Source: Candidatus Pelagibacter sp.
GTDB lineage: Bacteria; Pseudomonadota; Alphaproteobacteria; Pelagibacterales; Pelagibacteraceae
Assembly (NCBI GenBank): GCA_028226735.1
Contig: JAOIYV010000021.1
Location: 1-9,492, forward strand
Reading direction: 5' to 3'
Length of the DNA stretch: 9,492 nt
Made by a program: the position numbers and the translations under genes. Within the stretch, counting starts at the first letter, position 1; the number at the start of each line of letters is the position of its first letter. This document shows, piece by piece, positions 1 to 6,503 of the stretch. The notes beneath the pieces were generated by a model, which ran no database searches, was not told the origin of the DNA, and worked only from the letters and a program-made list of their open reading frames with translations.

Positions 1-1713
1 CTTGCCGTTATTCTAGCAAGAGGAGGATCAAAGGGAATAAAAAAAAAAAACATAGTTGATCTTGATGGATTTCCTTTAATTAGTTACACGATCTATGCTG
101 CTTTAAAATCTAAATATGTAGATAAAATAGTGGTATCTACAGATAGCAATGAAATTGCGAAGGTATCAAAAGAATTTGGAGCAACAGTCCCGTTTAAAAG
201 ACCAAAAGAACTTAGTGGAGATAAAATTACTTCAGTAGATGCGTTAAGACATGCCGCTGTAACTGTAGAAAAAAAATTAAAATCAAAATTCGATATTGTA
301 ATAGAACTTCCTTGCGTAGCTCCAATGAGAAACTCAAAACATATTGATGAAGCATTAGAAATACTGATAAAAAAAAATTATGACAGTGTAACTAGTTTTC
401 TTGATACAGGAGAAAAACATCCGATTAGATTAAAGAGAATAAAAAACAATATTATAACAAATTTTTGTAAAGAATATCCAGAATTAAATCAAATTTCTAG
501 AAGACAAGATCTTGAACCATGTTTTATAAGAAATGGTGCTATTTATGCAATGACAAGAAAATGTTTAGTTGCAGATAAAAGTAGACATGGTAAAAAAAAT
601 TACCCCTATATAATGTCTAGTTTAAATTCTGTAAATATTGATAGTCCTCACGATTTACTTATCGCTAAATTATTAATTAAGGATGGTCATTGCAAAAATA
701 ATCCATCTGAAATCAAAAAAAAATTTATTAAAATTTCTAAAAACAAAGGAAAACCTAAACTTTTAGTGAGTTGTGAAACAAGTTTTTCTCCCTATTTAGA
801 AAAAAAAATTAATAATAATTTCGATACAGTTTTTGAAAGATCATTAGAAAAAAAAGAAATTTTAAAACTTCTAGATCATATAGATGCTTGGATATGTAAA
901 CCAACGCCTAATTATAAAATAAATAAAGAAATTTTGAAAAAGACTCAGAATTTGAAGATTATAGCAACACCCTCAACAGGTACAAATCATATAGATTTAG
1001 ATTTTTGTAAAAAAAGAAATATTAAAGTTGAGGCACTAAAAAATAAAAAGATTATTAATAATATATATGCTTCGTCTGAATTTACTTTTGCGATGCTTAT
1101 ATCTTTTTATAAAAAAATTTTTAATGCACAAAAAATAACACAAAAAAAACTTTGGCGAAATGAGACTAATGAAAACCATTTAAGAAATAACGAACTGTAT
1201 GGTAAAACATTAGGCATTATTGGATGTGGTCGAATAGGCTCTAATTTGGCAAAATATGCAAATTCTTTTTCTATGAAAATTTTAGCATATGACCCCTTTA
1301 AAAAAATAAAAATTAAATACATTAAACAAAAAAAAAATTATTCAGAAGTAATAAAAAATTCAGATATTGTTGCTATTTGCGTTCATTTAAATAAATCAAC
1401 AAAAAACATGGTGAATAAAAAATGGTTCACTCAAATGAAAAAAGAAGCAATACTAATTAACTCATCAAGAGGTGAGATTCTAAATGAAAAAGATTTAATT
1501 CAAAACCTGAAAAAGAAAAAAATTTCTGGTGCGATAGTAGATGTTATCAGCAATGAACAAAAAACTGTTCATCGAAATCATCCAATGATTAAATATTCAA
1601 ACTTAAATCAAAATTTAATTATAACTCCTCATATAGCTGGATTAACAGTGGAGTCTGAAGAAAAAGCTTTAAAACAGTCAATAAATGATTTAATCACTTT
1701 TTTTGGAAAATAA
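1..1713 (+). CDS. neuA: CMP-nonulosonate synthetase (NeuA type) fused to a D-2-hydroxyacid dehydrogenase, 5' partial
   Basis: The frame is open from base 1, so the start lies upstream; a GTG at 130 would remove the nucleotide-binding loop. Residues below count from base 1. The first ~225 residues are a CTP:acylneuraminate cytidylyltransferase: ARGGSKGI at 6-13, RRQDL at 167-171, NGAIY near 178 and the metal-site motif IDSPHDL near 213-219. The usual LQPTSPLR segment reads LPCVAPMR, so the acceptor may not be sialic acid. From about 251 to 570 it is an NAD-dependent D-2-hydroxyacid dehydrogenase: GCGRIG at 408-413, Asp431 in YDPF for the cofactor ribose, and the Arg490/Glu519/His544 triad (NSSRGE, SNEQ, TPHIAG). 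Both halves look catalytically intact. The synthetase would form a CMP-sugar in the cytoplasm; the substrate of the dehydrogenase half is unknown. No ATG and no well-placed alternative start lies in the linker, which supports a true fusion. Confidence 0.9.
   Translation, partial: LAVILARGGSKGIKKKNIVDLDGFPLISYTIYAALKSKYVDKIVVSTDSNEIAKVSKEFGATVPFKRPKELSGDKITSVDALRHAAVTVEKKLKSKFDIVIELPCVAPMRNSKHIDEALEILIKKNYDSVTSFLDTGEKHPIRLKRIKNNIITNFCKEYPELNQISRRQDLEPCFIRNGAIYAMTRKCLVADKSRHGKKNYPYIMSSLNSVNIDSPHDLLIAKLLIKDGHCKNNPSEIKKKFIKISKNKGKPKLLVSCETSFSPYLEKKINNNFDTVFERSLEKKEILKLLDHIDAWICKPTPNYKINKEILKKTQNLKIIATPSTGTNHIDLDFCKKRNIKVEALKNKKIINNIYASSEFTFAMLISFYKKIFNAQKITQKKLWRNETNENHLRNNELYGKTLGIIGCGRIGSNLAKYANSFSMKILAYDPFKKIKIKYIKQKKNYSEVIKNSDIVAICVHLNKSTKNMVNKKWFTQMKKEAILINSSRGEILNEKDLIQNLKKKKISGAIVDVISNEQKTVHRNHPMIKYSNLNQNLIITPHIAGLTVESEEKALKQSINDLITFFGK
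39..50 (+). repeat. A12 homopolymer inside the synthetase nucleotide-binding motif
   Basis: Twelve consecutive A residues encode the end of Ile and three Lys codons followed by Asn, just after the ARGGSKG loop. The lysine/asparagine stretch is the equivalent of the conserved PRKN segment of this family. Runs of this length are prone to polymerase slippage, and a one-base change would destroy the protein. Whether it varies in nature cannot be seen here. Confidence 0.9.
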
Positions 1714-1747
1714 AAAAATTATAATTTTATAGATTAATAATTACATT
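1714..1747. other. 34-base intergenic spacer with a 14-bp AT palindrome
   Basis: This is the longest gap in the window. It consists almost only of A and T and contains a perfect palindrome at 1715-1728 (aaaattataatttt), which includes a TATAAT hexamer at 1720-1725. No -35-like hexamer sits at normal spacing, and there is no GC stem, so neither a promoter nor a terminator is supported. The sequence before the ATG at 1748 has no Shine-Dalgarno motif. Confidence 0.35.
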
Positions 1748-2413
1748 ATGAAAAAAATCCCAGACATATCAGTAATAATTTGCTGTTATAATCATGATAA
1801 ATGGATTGAGAGAGCAATAAGAAGTGTGTTGAATCAATCTTATGTTCAGCAAAGTGATATAGAAATTATACTTGTAAATGATGCATCAAAAGATAACACT
1901 AAAAAAATAATCAAATTACTAAAGGGAATACCAAATTTAAAAGTAATAAATAATAAAAAAAATATAGGACTGCCTAAATCAATTAACAAGGCCATAGTAA
2001 TGAGTCTCGGTAGATATGTTGTGAGGTTAGACTCTGATGATTATTTTTCTAGAAATTATCTTTACATATCAAGGTTTTTTTTGGAAATGAATAGAGAATA
2101 TCAAGCTGTTGCTACAGATTATATAAAAGTAGATGATAAAGAAAAAGAACTTGAAAAAGTAAATTGTTTAAAAGAACAAATAGCTTGTGGTGTGATGTTT
2201 AGAAAAGAATGTTTATTTGATATTGGTTTGTATAATGACAAATTTAAAATGAGAGAAGGTCACGAATTAAGAATTAGATTTGAGGAGAAATTTAAGATTG
2301 GAAGATTAGAGTTTCCAATGTACAAGTATAGAATTCATAATTCTAATAGAACTAATACAAAAAAAAAAATCCTAAAGAAATATGATAAACTTATCTCAAA
2401 ATTAAAAAGATGA
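1748..2413 (+). CDS. Family 2 glycosyltransferase, small single-domain form
   Basis: A 221-residue GT-A fold glycosyltransferase that would transfer a sugar from a nucleotide donor onto a growing glycan at the cytoplasmic side. The N-terminal strand [18 protein letters not shown] (residues 7-24) is the classic GT2 opening. VNDASKDNT (43-51) binds the nucleotide, and DSDD at 95-98 is the metal-binding DXD motif. The segment around [10 protein letters not shown] (169-178) occupies the place of the usual catalytic ED motif and lacks the standard ED pair. There is no transmembrane segment or extra domain, and it is shorter than typical GT2 proteins of 250-330 residues. Donor and acceptor cannot be read from sequence. 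It lies between the synthetase and the synthase genes, and its TGA overlaps the next ATG by four bases (ATGA), so translation is probably coupled. Confidence 0.9.
   Translation: MKKIPDISVIICCYNHDKWIERAIRSVLNQSYVQQSDIEIILVNDASKDNTKKIIKLLKGIPNLKVINNKKNIGLPKSINKAIVMSLGRYVVRLDSDDYFSRNYLYISRFFLEMNREYQAVATDYIKVDDKEKELEKVNCLKEQIACGVMFRKECLFDIGLYNDKFKMREGHELRIRFEEKFKIGRLEFPMYKYRIHNSNRTNTKKKILKKYDKLISKLKR
2359..2369 (+). repeat. A11 homopolymer near the 3' end of the glycosyltransferase gene
   Basis: Eleven A residues encode Lys codons close to the C-terminus (about residue 205 of 221). Slippage here would alter only the last ~15 residues, but it would also move the stop away from the four-base overlap with the following synthase gene and so affect coupling. 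Confidence 0.85.
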
Positions 2414-3096
2414 TTTTTATTGCTGAAATAGGATTAAATCATAACGGTAAATTTCCAGCATGTCAGGAAATGATTAGACAGGCTAAATTAAGTGGTGCAG
2501 ATATAGCAAAGTTTCAATTGGGGTGGAAATCAAAACCCAATGAAATAAATTTCATGAATCTTGAAAGAATAAAAACATTAAAAAAATGGGCAGATGATTA
2601 TGAAATAGAGCTTATGTTTTCGATTTTTAATTATGAATCGTTAGAGCTTGTGAAAGAGTTAAATCTTAAAAAATTTAAAATTGCCTCAAGAACTTTAATT
2701 GATAACTTTTCTCTTGTTGAAGATATTGTAAATTTAAATAAAAAAACATTTATATCATTGGGTATGTGGGATAAAAATTTTCTACCTATAAAAAATAAAG
2801 ATAATATAGACTATTTGTGGTGTAAGTCTGAGTATCCTACGGAAAAAAATCACTTAAAAAATTTTCCCAAAAACTTTAATGATTCTAAATTAGAGGGTTA
2901 TAGTGATCATTGCATTGGCGTAGATATGGTTCTTTTGGCAATATCAAGAGGGGCAAAAGTAATAGAAAAACATTTTACAATGGATAAAACAAGTACAGTG
3001 ATTAGAGACCACGTTTTATCTGCAACACCTGAAGAATTTAAAGATATGGTGAATATCGGCAGGTCCATAAATGAGAAAATTAATTTTGGAATATAA
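2410..3096 (+). CDS. neuB: Short NeuB-type nonulosonic acid synthase without SAF domain
   Basis: Predicted to condense phosphoenolpyruvate with a hexosamine-type sugar to give a 3-deoxy-2-ulosonic acid, the step before CMP activation by the upstream fusion protein. NeuB barrel motifs appear in order: [10 protein letters not shown] (4-13), AKFQ (33-36), KIAS (90-93), SLGM (116-119), CKSEYPT (138-144), GYSDH (163-167) and IEKHFT (185-190). His167 and His188 match the two metal-binding histidines known in meningococcal NeuB. DH at 200-201 followed by PEEF closes the barrel. The protein is only 228 residues, against about 340-350 for normal NeuB. It ends where the SAF (antifreeze-like) domain would start, and the loop after AKFQ is shortened. 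The usual KIxSGE motif reads KIASRT, so the acidic residue is Thr95. The gene is not broken: it ends in a clean stop inside the overlap with the next gene. It could instead make a legionaminic-, pseudaminic- or Kdn-like acid. Confidence 0.85.
   Translation: MIFIAEIGLNHNGKFPACQEMIRQAKLSGADIAKFQLGWKSKPNEINFMNLERIKTLKKWADDYEIELMFSIFNYESLELVKELNLKKFKIASRTLIDNFSLVEDIVNLNKKTFISLGMWDKNFLPIKNKDNIDYLWCKSEYPTEKNHLKNFPKNFNDSKLEGYSDHCIGVDMVLLAISRGAKVIEKHFTMDKTSTVIRDHVLSATPEEFKDMVNIGRSINEKINFGI
3059..3064 (+). promoter_or_regulatory. Ribosome binding site for the formyltransferase gene
   Basis: The bases gcaggt contain an AGG core ending seven bases before the ATG at 3071. It lies inside the end of the synthase gene. 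It is the only Shine-Dalgarno-like sequence I could find before any start in this window, and it favours the start that overlaps the upstream gene by 26 bases. Confidence 0.45.
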
Positions 3097-3799
3097 GAAA
3101 TTAAAAATACTAATTTTATCTACTGATACATTGCATCATAGATTTTTTATTAATTCTTTAGAAAAATCTAAAATTAAAATTGAAAAATATTTATTAGAAA
3201 CAACTTTTGTAAAGTCAAAATTCAAAACATCACATTCATTTGAAAAACAGCAAAAAATACATGAGAACAAATTTTTTTTTAAAAATATTAATAAAGTATT
3301 AGATAAAAAAAAAATTCTACTAACTACAAACATTAATCATAAAAAAATAGAAAAATATCTCAAGATAAACAAACCTGATATTGGAATTGTTTTTGGCACA
3401 AGAAAGATTGAAAAAAACATAATTTCAAAATTTAAATATGGAATGCTTAACGTACATAGAGGAAATATAAAATCATATCGTGGTTTAGATAGTGAACTAT
3501 GGGCAATATATCATAAAGATTATAAAAATATAATGACCACTATTCATAAAGTAAACACAAAATTTGATAATGGTAGAATAATATTTCAAAAAAAAACTAA
3601 ATTAAAAAAAGGGATGAAACTTTTTGAATTAAGATCTTATATGACTGGAGATGCTTTTAAAATGATAGTAAATATCGTAAAAAATCAATTATTTATATTA
3701 AAAGATAAATCAGAATTGAAAGGTAGATATTATTCATTCATGCCAACTAATATTAAGAACATAGTAAATCAGAAATTTAATGATCACCAAAAAAAATAA
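3071..3799 (+). CDS. Formyltransferase family protein, probable sugar N-formyltransferase
   Basis: A 242-residue member of the formyl transferase family (the fold of methionyl-tRNA formyltransferase), predicted to move a formyl group from 10-formyltetrahydrofolate to an amino sugar. The catalytic triad is visible: Asn127 and His129 in NVH, and Asp166 in FDNGRII. YRGLDSELWAIYH (136-148) is a pattern common in formyltransferases of polysaccharide loci and differs from the LLPRYRG of the tRNA enzyme. The C-terminus carries GRYYSFMP (218-225) but no full tRNA-binding domain; methionyl-tRNA formyltransferase is about 315 residues. The start overlaps the synthase gene by 26 bases and is the only ATG before the first strand (LKILILSTD). 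The next gene starts at once, suggesting coupled expression with the deacetylase, which could supply a free amine. The exact acceptor is unknown. Confidence 0.85.
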   Translation: MRKLILEYKKLKILILSTDTLHHRFFINSLEKSKIKIEKYLLETTFVKSKFKTSHSFEKQQKIHENKFFFKNINKVLDKKKILLTTNINHKKIEKYLKINKPDIGIVFGTRKIEKNIISKFKYGMLNVHRGNIKSYRGLDSELWAIYHKDYKNIMTTIHKVNTKFDNGRIIFQKKTKLKKGMKLFELRSYMTGDAFKMIVNIVKNQLFILKDKSELKGRYYSFMPTNIKNIVNQKFNDHQKK

Positions 3800-3800
3800 G

Positions 3801-4730
3801 ATGAATTACGATCATAAAAAACTCAGTATTCTCTTGTACCATGGCGTAACAAGAATCGAGTCAAAAGGAATTGAAAACTTTTCAAAAAAACACATTCATG
3901 AAAAGATATTCCTTAAACAAATGAAATATTTAAAAAAAAATTTTAATGTCATATCCATGAACGAAATCACTTATTGCAATAAAAATAAAATAAAATTACC
4001 CAAAAAAAGTATAGCAATTACTTTTGATGATGGTTTTCATAATAATTTTTCAGTTGCTACTCCAATATTAAATGACCTAAATTTACCATGCACTTTTTAT
4101 ATATGTCCTGGTGTAATAGGTACTAAAAATATGTTTTGGGTAGATGAAATAGAAGATTGTATAAATTTAACACAAAAAAGATTTATTAAAATTGATCTTG
4201 GAAAAAAAACCTACTCATTCGCGCTCACAACAAAGAAAAAAAAAATTGATTCAATAAATAAAATTAAATTTTTTTGTAAATTAAGCCCTAGCTTAACTAA
4301 AGATAAAATTATTAATCAATTAATAGATGAAACTCAAATTATTCCCAATGTAAATCATTCAAAAAATTATGCAAAAGCAAATTGGAAACAAGTAAGAGAA
4401 GTTGCAAAAAATGATCTATTTTGCATAGGTGGGCATTCAATGAATCATGATATTTTATCTAGACAAAAAAAAAATGAAGTTTCCAAAGATATAGAAAAAT
4501 CAATAAAAGTAATTTCAAAAAGAATAAAACAAAAGATTACTCATTACTCTTATCCAGAGGGTCAAAAAGATCATTATAACAACAGAATTATTAATATTTT
4601 AAAAAAGAATGAAATAGAATGTTGTCCAAGCGCTATGTTCGGCCAAAATGAAGATTTTGAAAATTTGTTTCATTTAAAAAGAATAATTATAGGAATGAAA
4701 AATGTTCCCAAATTTAAAGAACTTTTTTAA
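3801..4730 (+). CDS. NodB-type polysaccharide deacetylase
   Basis: A carbohydrate esterase family 4 (NodB homology) protein expected to remove N- or O-acetyl groups from a sugar, using a metal held by Asp-His-His. In the longer reading from 3780 the motifs are LLYHG (18-22), TFDDG (81-85, with the Asp pair), GGHSMNHDIL (217-226, metal His219 and His223) and SYPEGQ (257-262) in place of the usual R-PYG motif. Subtract seven for the start used here. Two ATG codons are possible: 3780, overlapping the upstream gene by 20 bases, and 3801, one base after its stop. Neither has a Shine-Dalgarno motif. I chose 3801 because it fits reinitiation and leaves a normal distance to the first strand. There is no signal peptide or membrane helix, so it probably acts in the cytoplasm on a precursor or lipid-linked intermediate. 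An insert of about 70 residues lies between motifs 1 and 2. Confidence 0.88.
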   Translation: MNYDHKKLSILLYHGVTRIESKGIENFSKKHIHEKIFLKQMKYLKKNFNVISMNEITYCNKNKIKLPKKSIAITFDDGFHNNFSVATPILNDLNLPCTFYICPGVIGTKNMFWVDEIEDCINLTQKRFIKIDLGKKTYSFALTTKKKKIDSINKIKFFCKLSPSLTKDKIINQLIDETQIIPNVNHSKNYAKANWKQVREVAKNDLFCIGGHSMNHDILSRQKKNEVSKDIEKSIKVISKRIKQKITHYSYPEGQKDHYNNRIINILKKNEIECCPSAMFGQNEDFENLFHLKRIIIGMKNVPKFKELF

Positions 4731-4743
4731 AAAGTAAATTTAA

Positions 4744-6498
4744 ATGATGATTAAATTAATAACAAATAAAAAAACTTTTAAAGAACAAATTAAAGAAATA
4801 AAAAAAAGTAATATTCATTACCTTTCAAGAAACTGTACAAATTTTTTATTAGAATATGACAAAAATTTCGATAAAAAAAAAATTAACTCTTATCATTGGG
4901 ATGATAGAGCAAAGCTTCGTAGAGATTTTACTTATTTAGAAAAATTATATGAACGTTTATTAATTGAGCTATCTAAAACTTTAAATAAACAAAATAATGA
5001 AAATAAGCCAATTAGATATTGGAGAGTATTGGTAGGACCTTGGCTGTATAGATTTATTTCTTCAACATATGATAAGTGGGAAAATATAAAGTCACTTAAA
5101 AAAAATAAATATGAGGTAAATCTACATAAATTTAAAAAAGAAGACTTCATCCCTTTTGCTATGGAAGATTTCGCAAAGATGCAACTGAATGAAGATTGGA
5201 ATCATTATATTGACAGAACAATAATTGAATCAAAATTTTTTAAGAATAAATTCTATATTAAAAATAAGGGACTTTATAAAAAAAAAAAAACTAGTATTGA
5301 GAATAATTTCCTAAAATTAACTTTAAAAAAGATATTTAATTTAATTATAAAAAAATTTAAAAAAAAAGTAATTTTTCAATATAGCTATTTATCTAGATAT
5401 GATCAATTATCTTTAAAGTTTAAGTATAGTAATTTTTTGCAAGGATATGATATCGATTTTAATTCAAGAAAAAACTTAAAAATAGATTCTATTAGAAAAA
5501 ATATTTTAAATATTAAAAAAAATAATGATTTCGAAAAATTTCTTTCTCAAAATTTGTTAAATAATATACCTTGGCTATTTATAGAAAAATATTTTCTATT
5601 AAAAAAAAATAACAAATATTACAAACATAGTGATAGTCCTAAAATAATCGTAACATCTGGAATTTCATCAATTGATAGTTATTTTTCCTATTATATTGCT
5701 AAAAATATATTAAAGGGTACAAAATTATTTATTACACAACATGGTGGATGTTATGGGCAATTTTTATTTCATTCAGAACAGAGACATGAAATCAAAATAG
5801 CAGACAAGTATTTTTCATGGGGTTGGAAAGAAGATTCAAAAAAAATTGTCCCCTTGGGTGCATTTAATTCATTAATTCAAAAAAAACATAATAGAACTTC
5901 TGATGCAAAAAAATTATTGTTTATTACCAAACTACCAATAATTTATTTATCAAGACTAGATTCTTCTAGAGGTATTAATCAGGATTACAAATATTACACA
6001 GACTGTATTAATTTTATTAAAGAAATAAGATCAAAAGATATCTTGAAAAATTGTCTAATAAGAACAAAGAATATGAACCATGGATTTGATGAAAAGGATG
6101 TATGGAAAAAAAAATTTCCAAACATTGAGCTTGATGATGGAACAAAATCTATCTCCAATTTATATGAAGATTCAAAAATTGTTGTTCACTCGAGTATTGG
6201 AACCAGTTATCTTGAAACTTTAAAATTAAATATTCCCACAATAGTATTTCAAAATTTAAAAAATCTTGATTTAAATAAAAATACAAAAAAAAATATTTCA
6301 ATGCTTAAAAAAGAAAAGATTTTTTTTGATAATGAAAAAAAAGCTGTTGAACACCTAGAGTCTGTGTGGCATAATGTTGATGCTTGGTGGTCAAAAAAAT
6401 CACTGCAATCTACTCGTAAAAATTTTTGTAAGAAATATATAAAAACATCACCGCCAGTAGTTGAATCATTAGGCAAAATTATCGAAAGAAATATTTAG
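4744..6498 (+). CDS. LIC12162-family putative transferase
   Basis: A 584-residue protein that I recognise as the LIC12162 family, named after a Leptospira protein and labelled a putative transferase without proven activity. Landmarks are RYWRVLVGPWLYRF (91-104) followed by TYDKW (108-112); QHGGCYG (332-338); ADKYFSWGWKED (353-364); VVHSSIGTSYLETLKLNIPT (480-499); and a Trp-rich tail from VWHNVDAWW (541-549) to the CKKY at 562-565. The second half looks like a GT-B type transferase: the QHG motif, and a Ser-Ser-x-Gly-Thr donor-site loop followed by E-x-L-K-L-N-I-P-T. The middle region (about 165-300) is extremely lysine-rich and not recognisable. There is no signal peptide or clear membrane helix. 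ATG ATG at 4744/4747 gives two equivalent starts. The linkage to NeuA/NeuB-type genes makes it a candidate for using the CMP-activated acid, which is an inference. Confidence 0.75.
   Translation: MMIKLITNKKTFKEQIKEIKKSNIHYLSRNCTNFLLEYDKNFDKKKINSYHWDDRAKLRRDFTYLEKLYERLLIELSKTLNKQNNENKPIRYWRVLVGPWLYRFISSTYDKWENIKSLKKNKYEVNLHKFKKEDFIPFAMEDFAKMQLNEDWNHYIDRTIIESKFFKNKFYIKNKGLYKKKKTSIENNFLKLTLKKIFNLIIKKFKKKVIFQYSYLSRYDQLSLKFKYSNFLQGYDIDFNSRKNLKIDSIRKNILNIKKNNDFEKFLSQNLLNNIPWLFIEKYFLLKKNNKYYKHSDSPKIIVTSGISSIDSYFSYYIAKNILKGTKLFITQHGGCYGQFLFHSEQRHEIKIADKYFSWGWKEDSKKIVPLGAFNSLIQKKHNRTSDAKKLLFITKLPIIYLSRLDSSRGINQDYKYYTDCINFIKEIRSKDILKNCLIRTKNMNHGFDEKDVWKKKFPNIELDDGTKSISNLYEDSKIVVHSSIGTSYLETLKLNIPTIVFQNLKNLDLNKNTKKNISMLKKEKIFFDNEKKAVEHLESVWHNVDAWWSKKSLQSTRKNFCKKYIKTSPPVVESLGKIIERNI
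5278..5290 (+). repeat. A13 homopolymer in the LIC12162-family gene
   Basis: Thirteen A residues encode Lys179 to Lys182 and the first base of Thr183, in the poorly conserved middle region of the protein. It is the longest single-base run in the window. A one-base slip would cut the protein before its predicted transferase half. Confidence 0.9.
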
Positions 6499-6503
6499 AT
6501 ATT

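Noticed and set aside
130..132. GTG as start of the first gene
   Set aside because: The same frame continues upstream to base 1 and encodes the essential ARGGSKG nucleotide-binding loop, so the true start lies before the window.
1107..1322. Reverse-strand open frame under the dehydrogenase domain
   Set aside because: It is rich in Phe, Ile and Leu, as the complement of A-rich coding DNA must be, shows no motif, and lies inside a well-supported gene.
1715..1728. Palindrome as a transcription terminator, or TATAAT as a promoter
   Set aside because: The palindrome has no G or C, so its hairpin would be very weak. The TATAAT has no -35 partner at 16-18 bases; the nearest TTGGAA (1703-1708) is only 11 bases away. 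Such strings are expected by chance in this composition.
2411..2413. Reassigned genetic code (TGA as Trp), considered because of the extreme AT content
   Set aside because: TGA ends the glycosyltransferase at the expected length and inside an ATGA overlap, and conserved Trp residues in the proteins are encoded by TGG.
3136..3333. Reverse-strand open frame under the formyltransferase gene
   Set aside because: It is a hydrophobic shadow of a lysine-rich region with no family resemblance or start signal.
3071..3799. Housekeeping methionyl-tRNA formyltransferase
   Set aside because: The protein lacks the C-terminal tRNA-binding domain, is about 70 residues shorter, carries the YRGLDSELWAIYH variant and sits in a glycan operon.
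4932..5150. Reverse-strand open frame opposite the conserved N-terminal region of the LIC12162-family gene
   Set aside because: It lies opposite the conserved YWRVLVGPW region of a supported gene; composition alone explains it.
6249..6476. Reverse-strand open frame near the end of the LIC12162-family gene
   Set aside because: The opposite strand encodes the conserved Trp-rich tail of the family; the reverse frame has no recognisable features.
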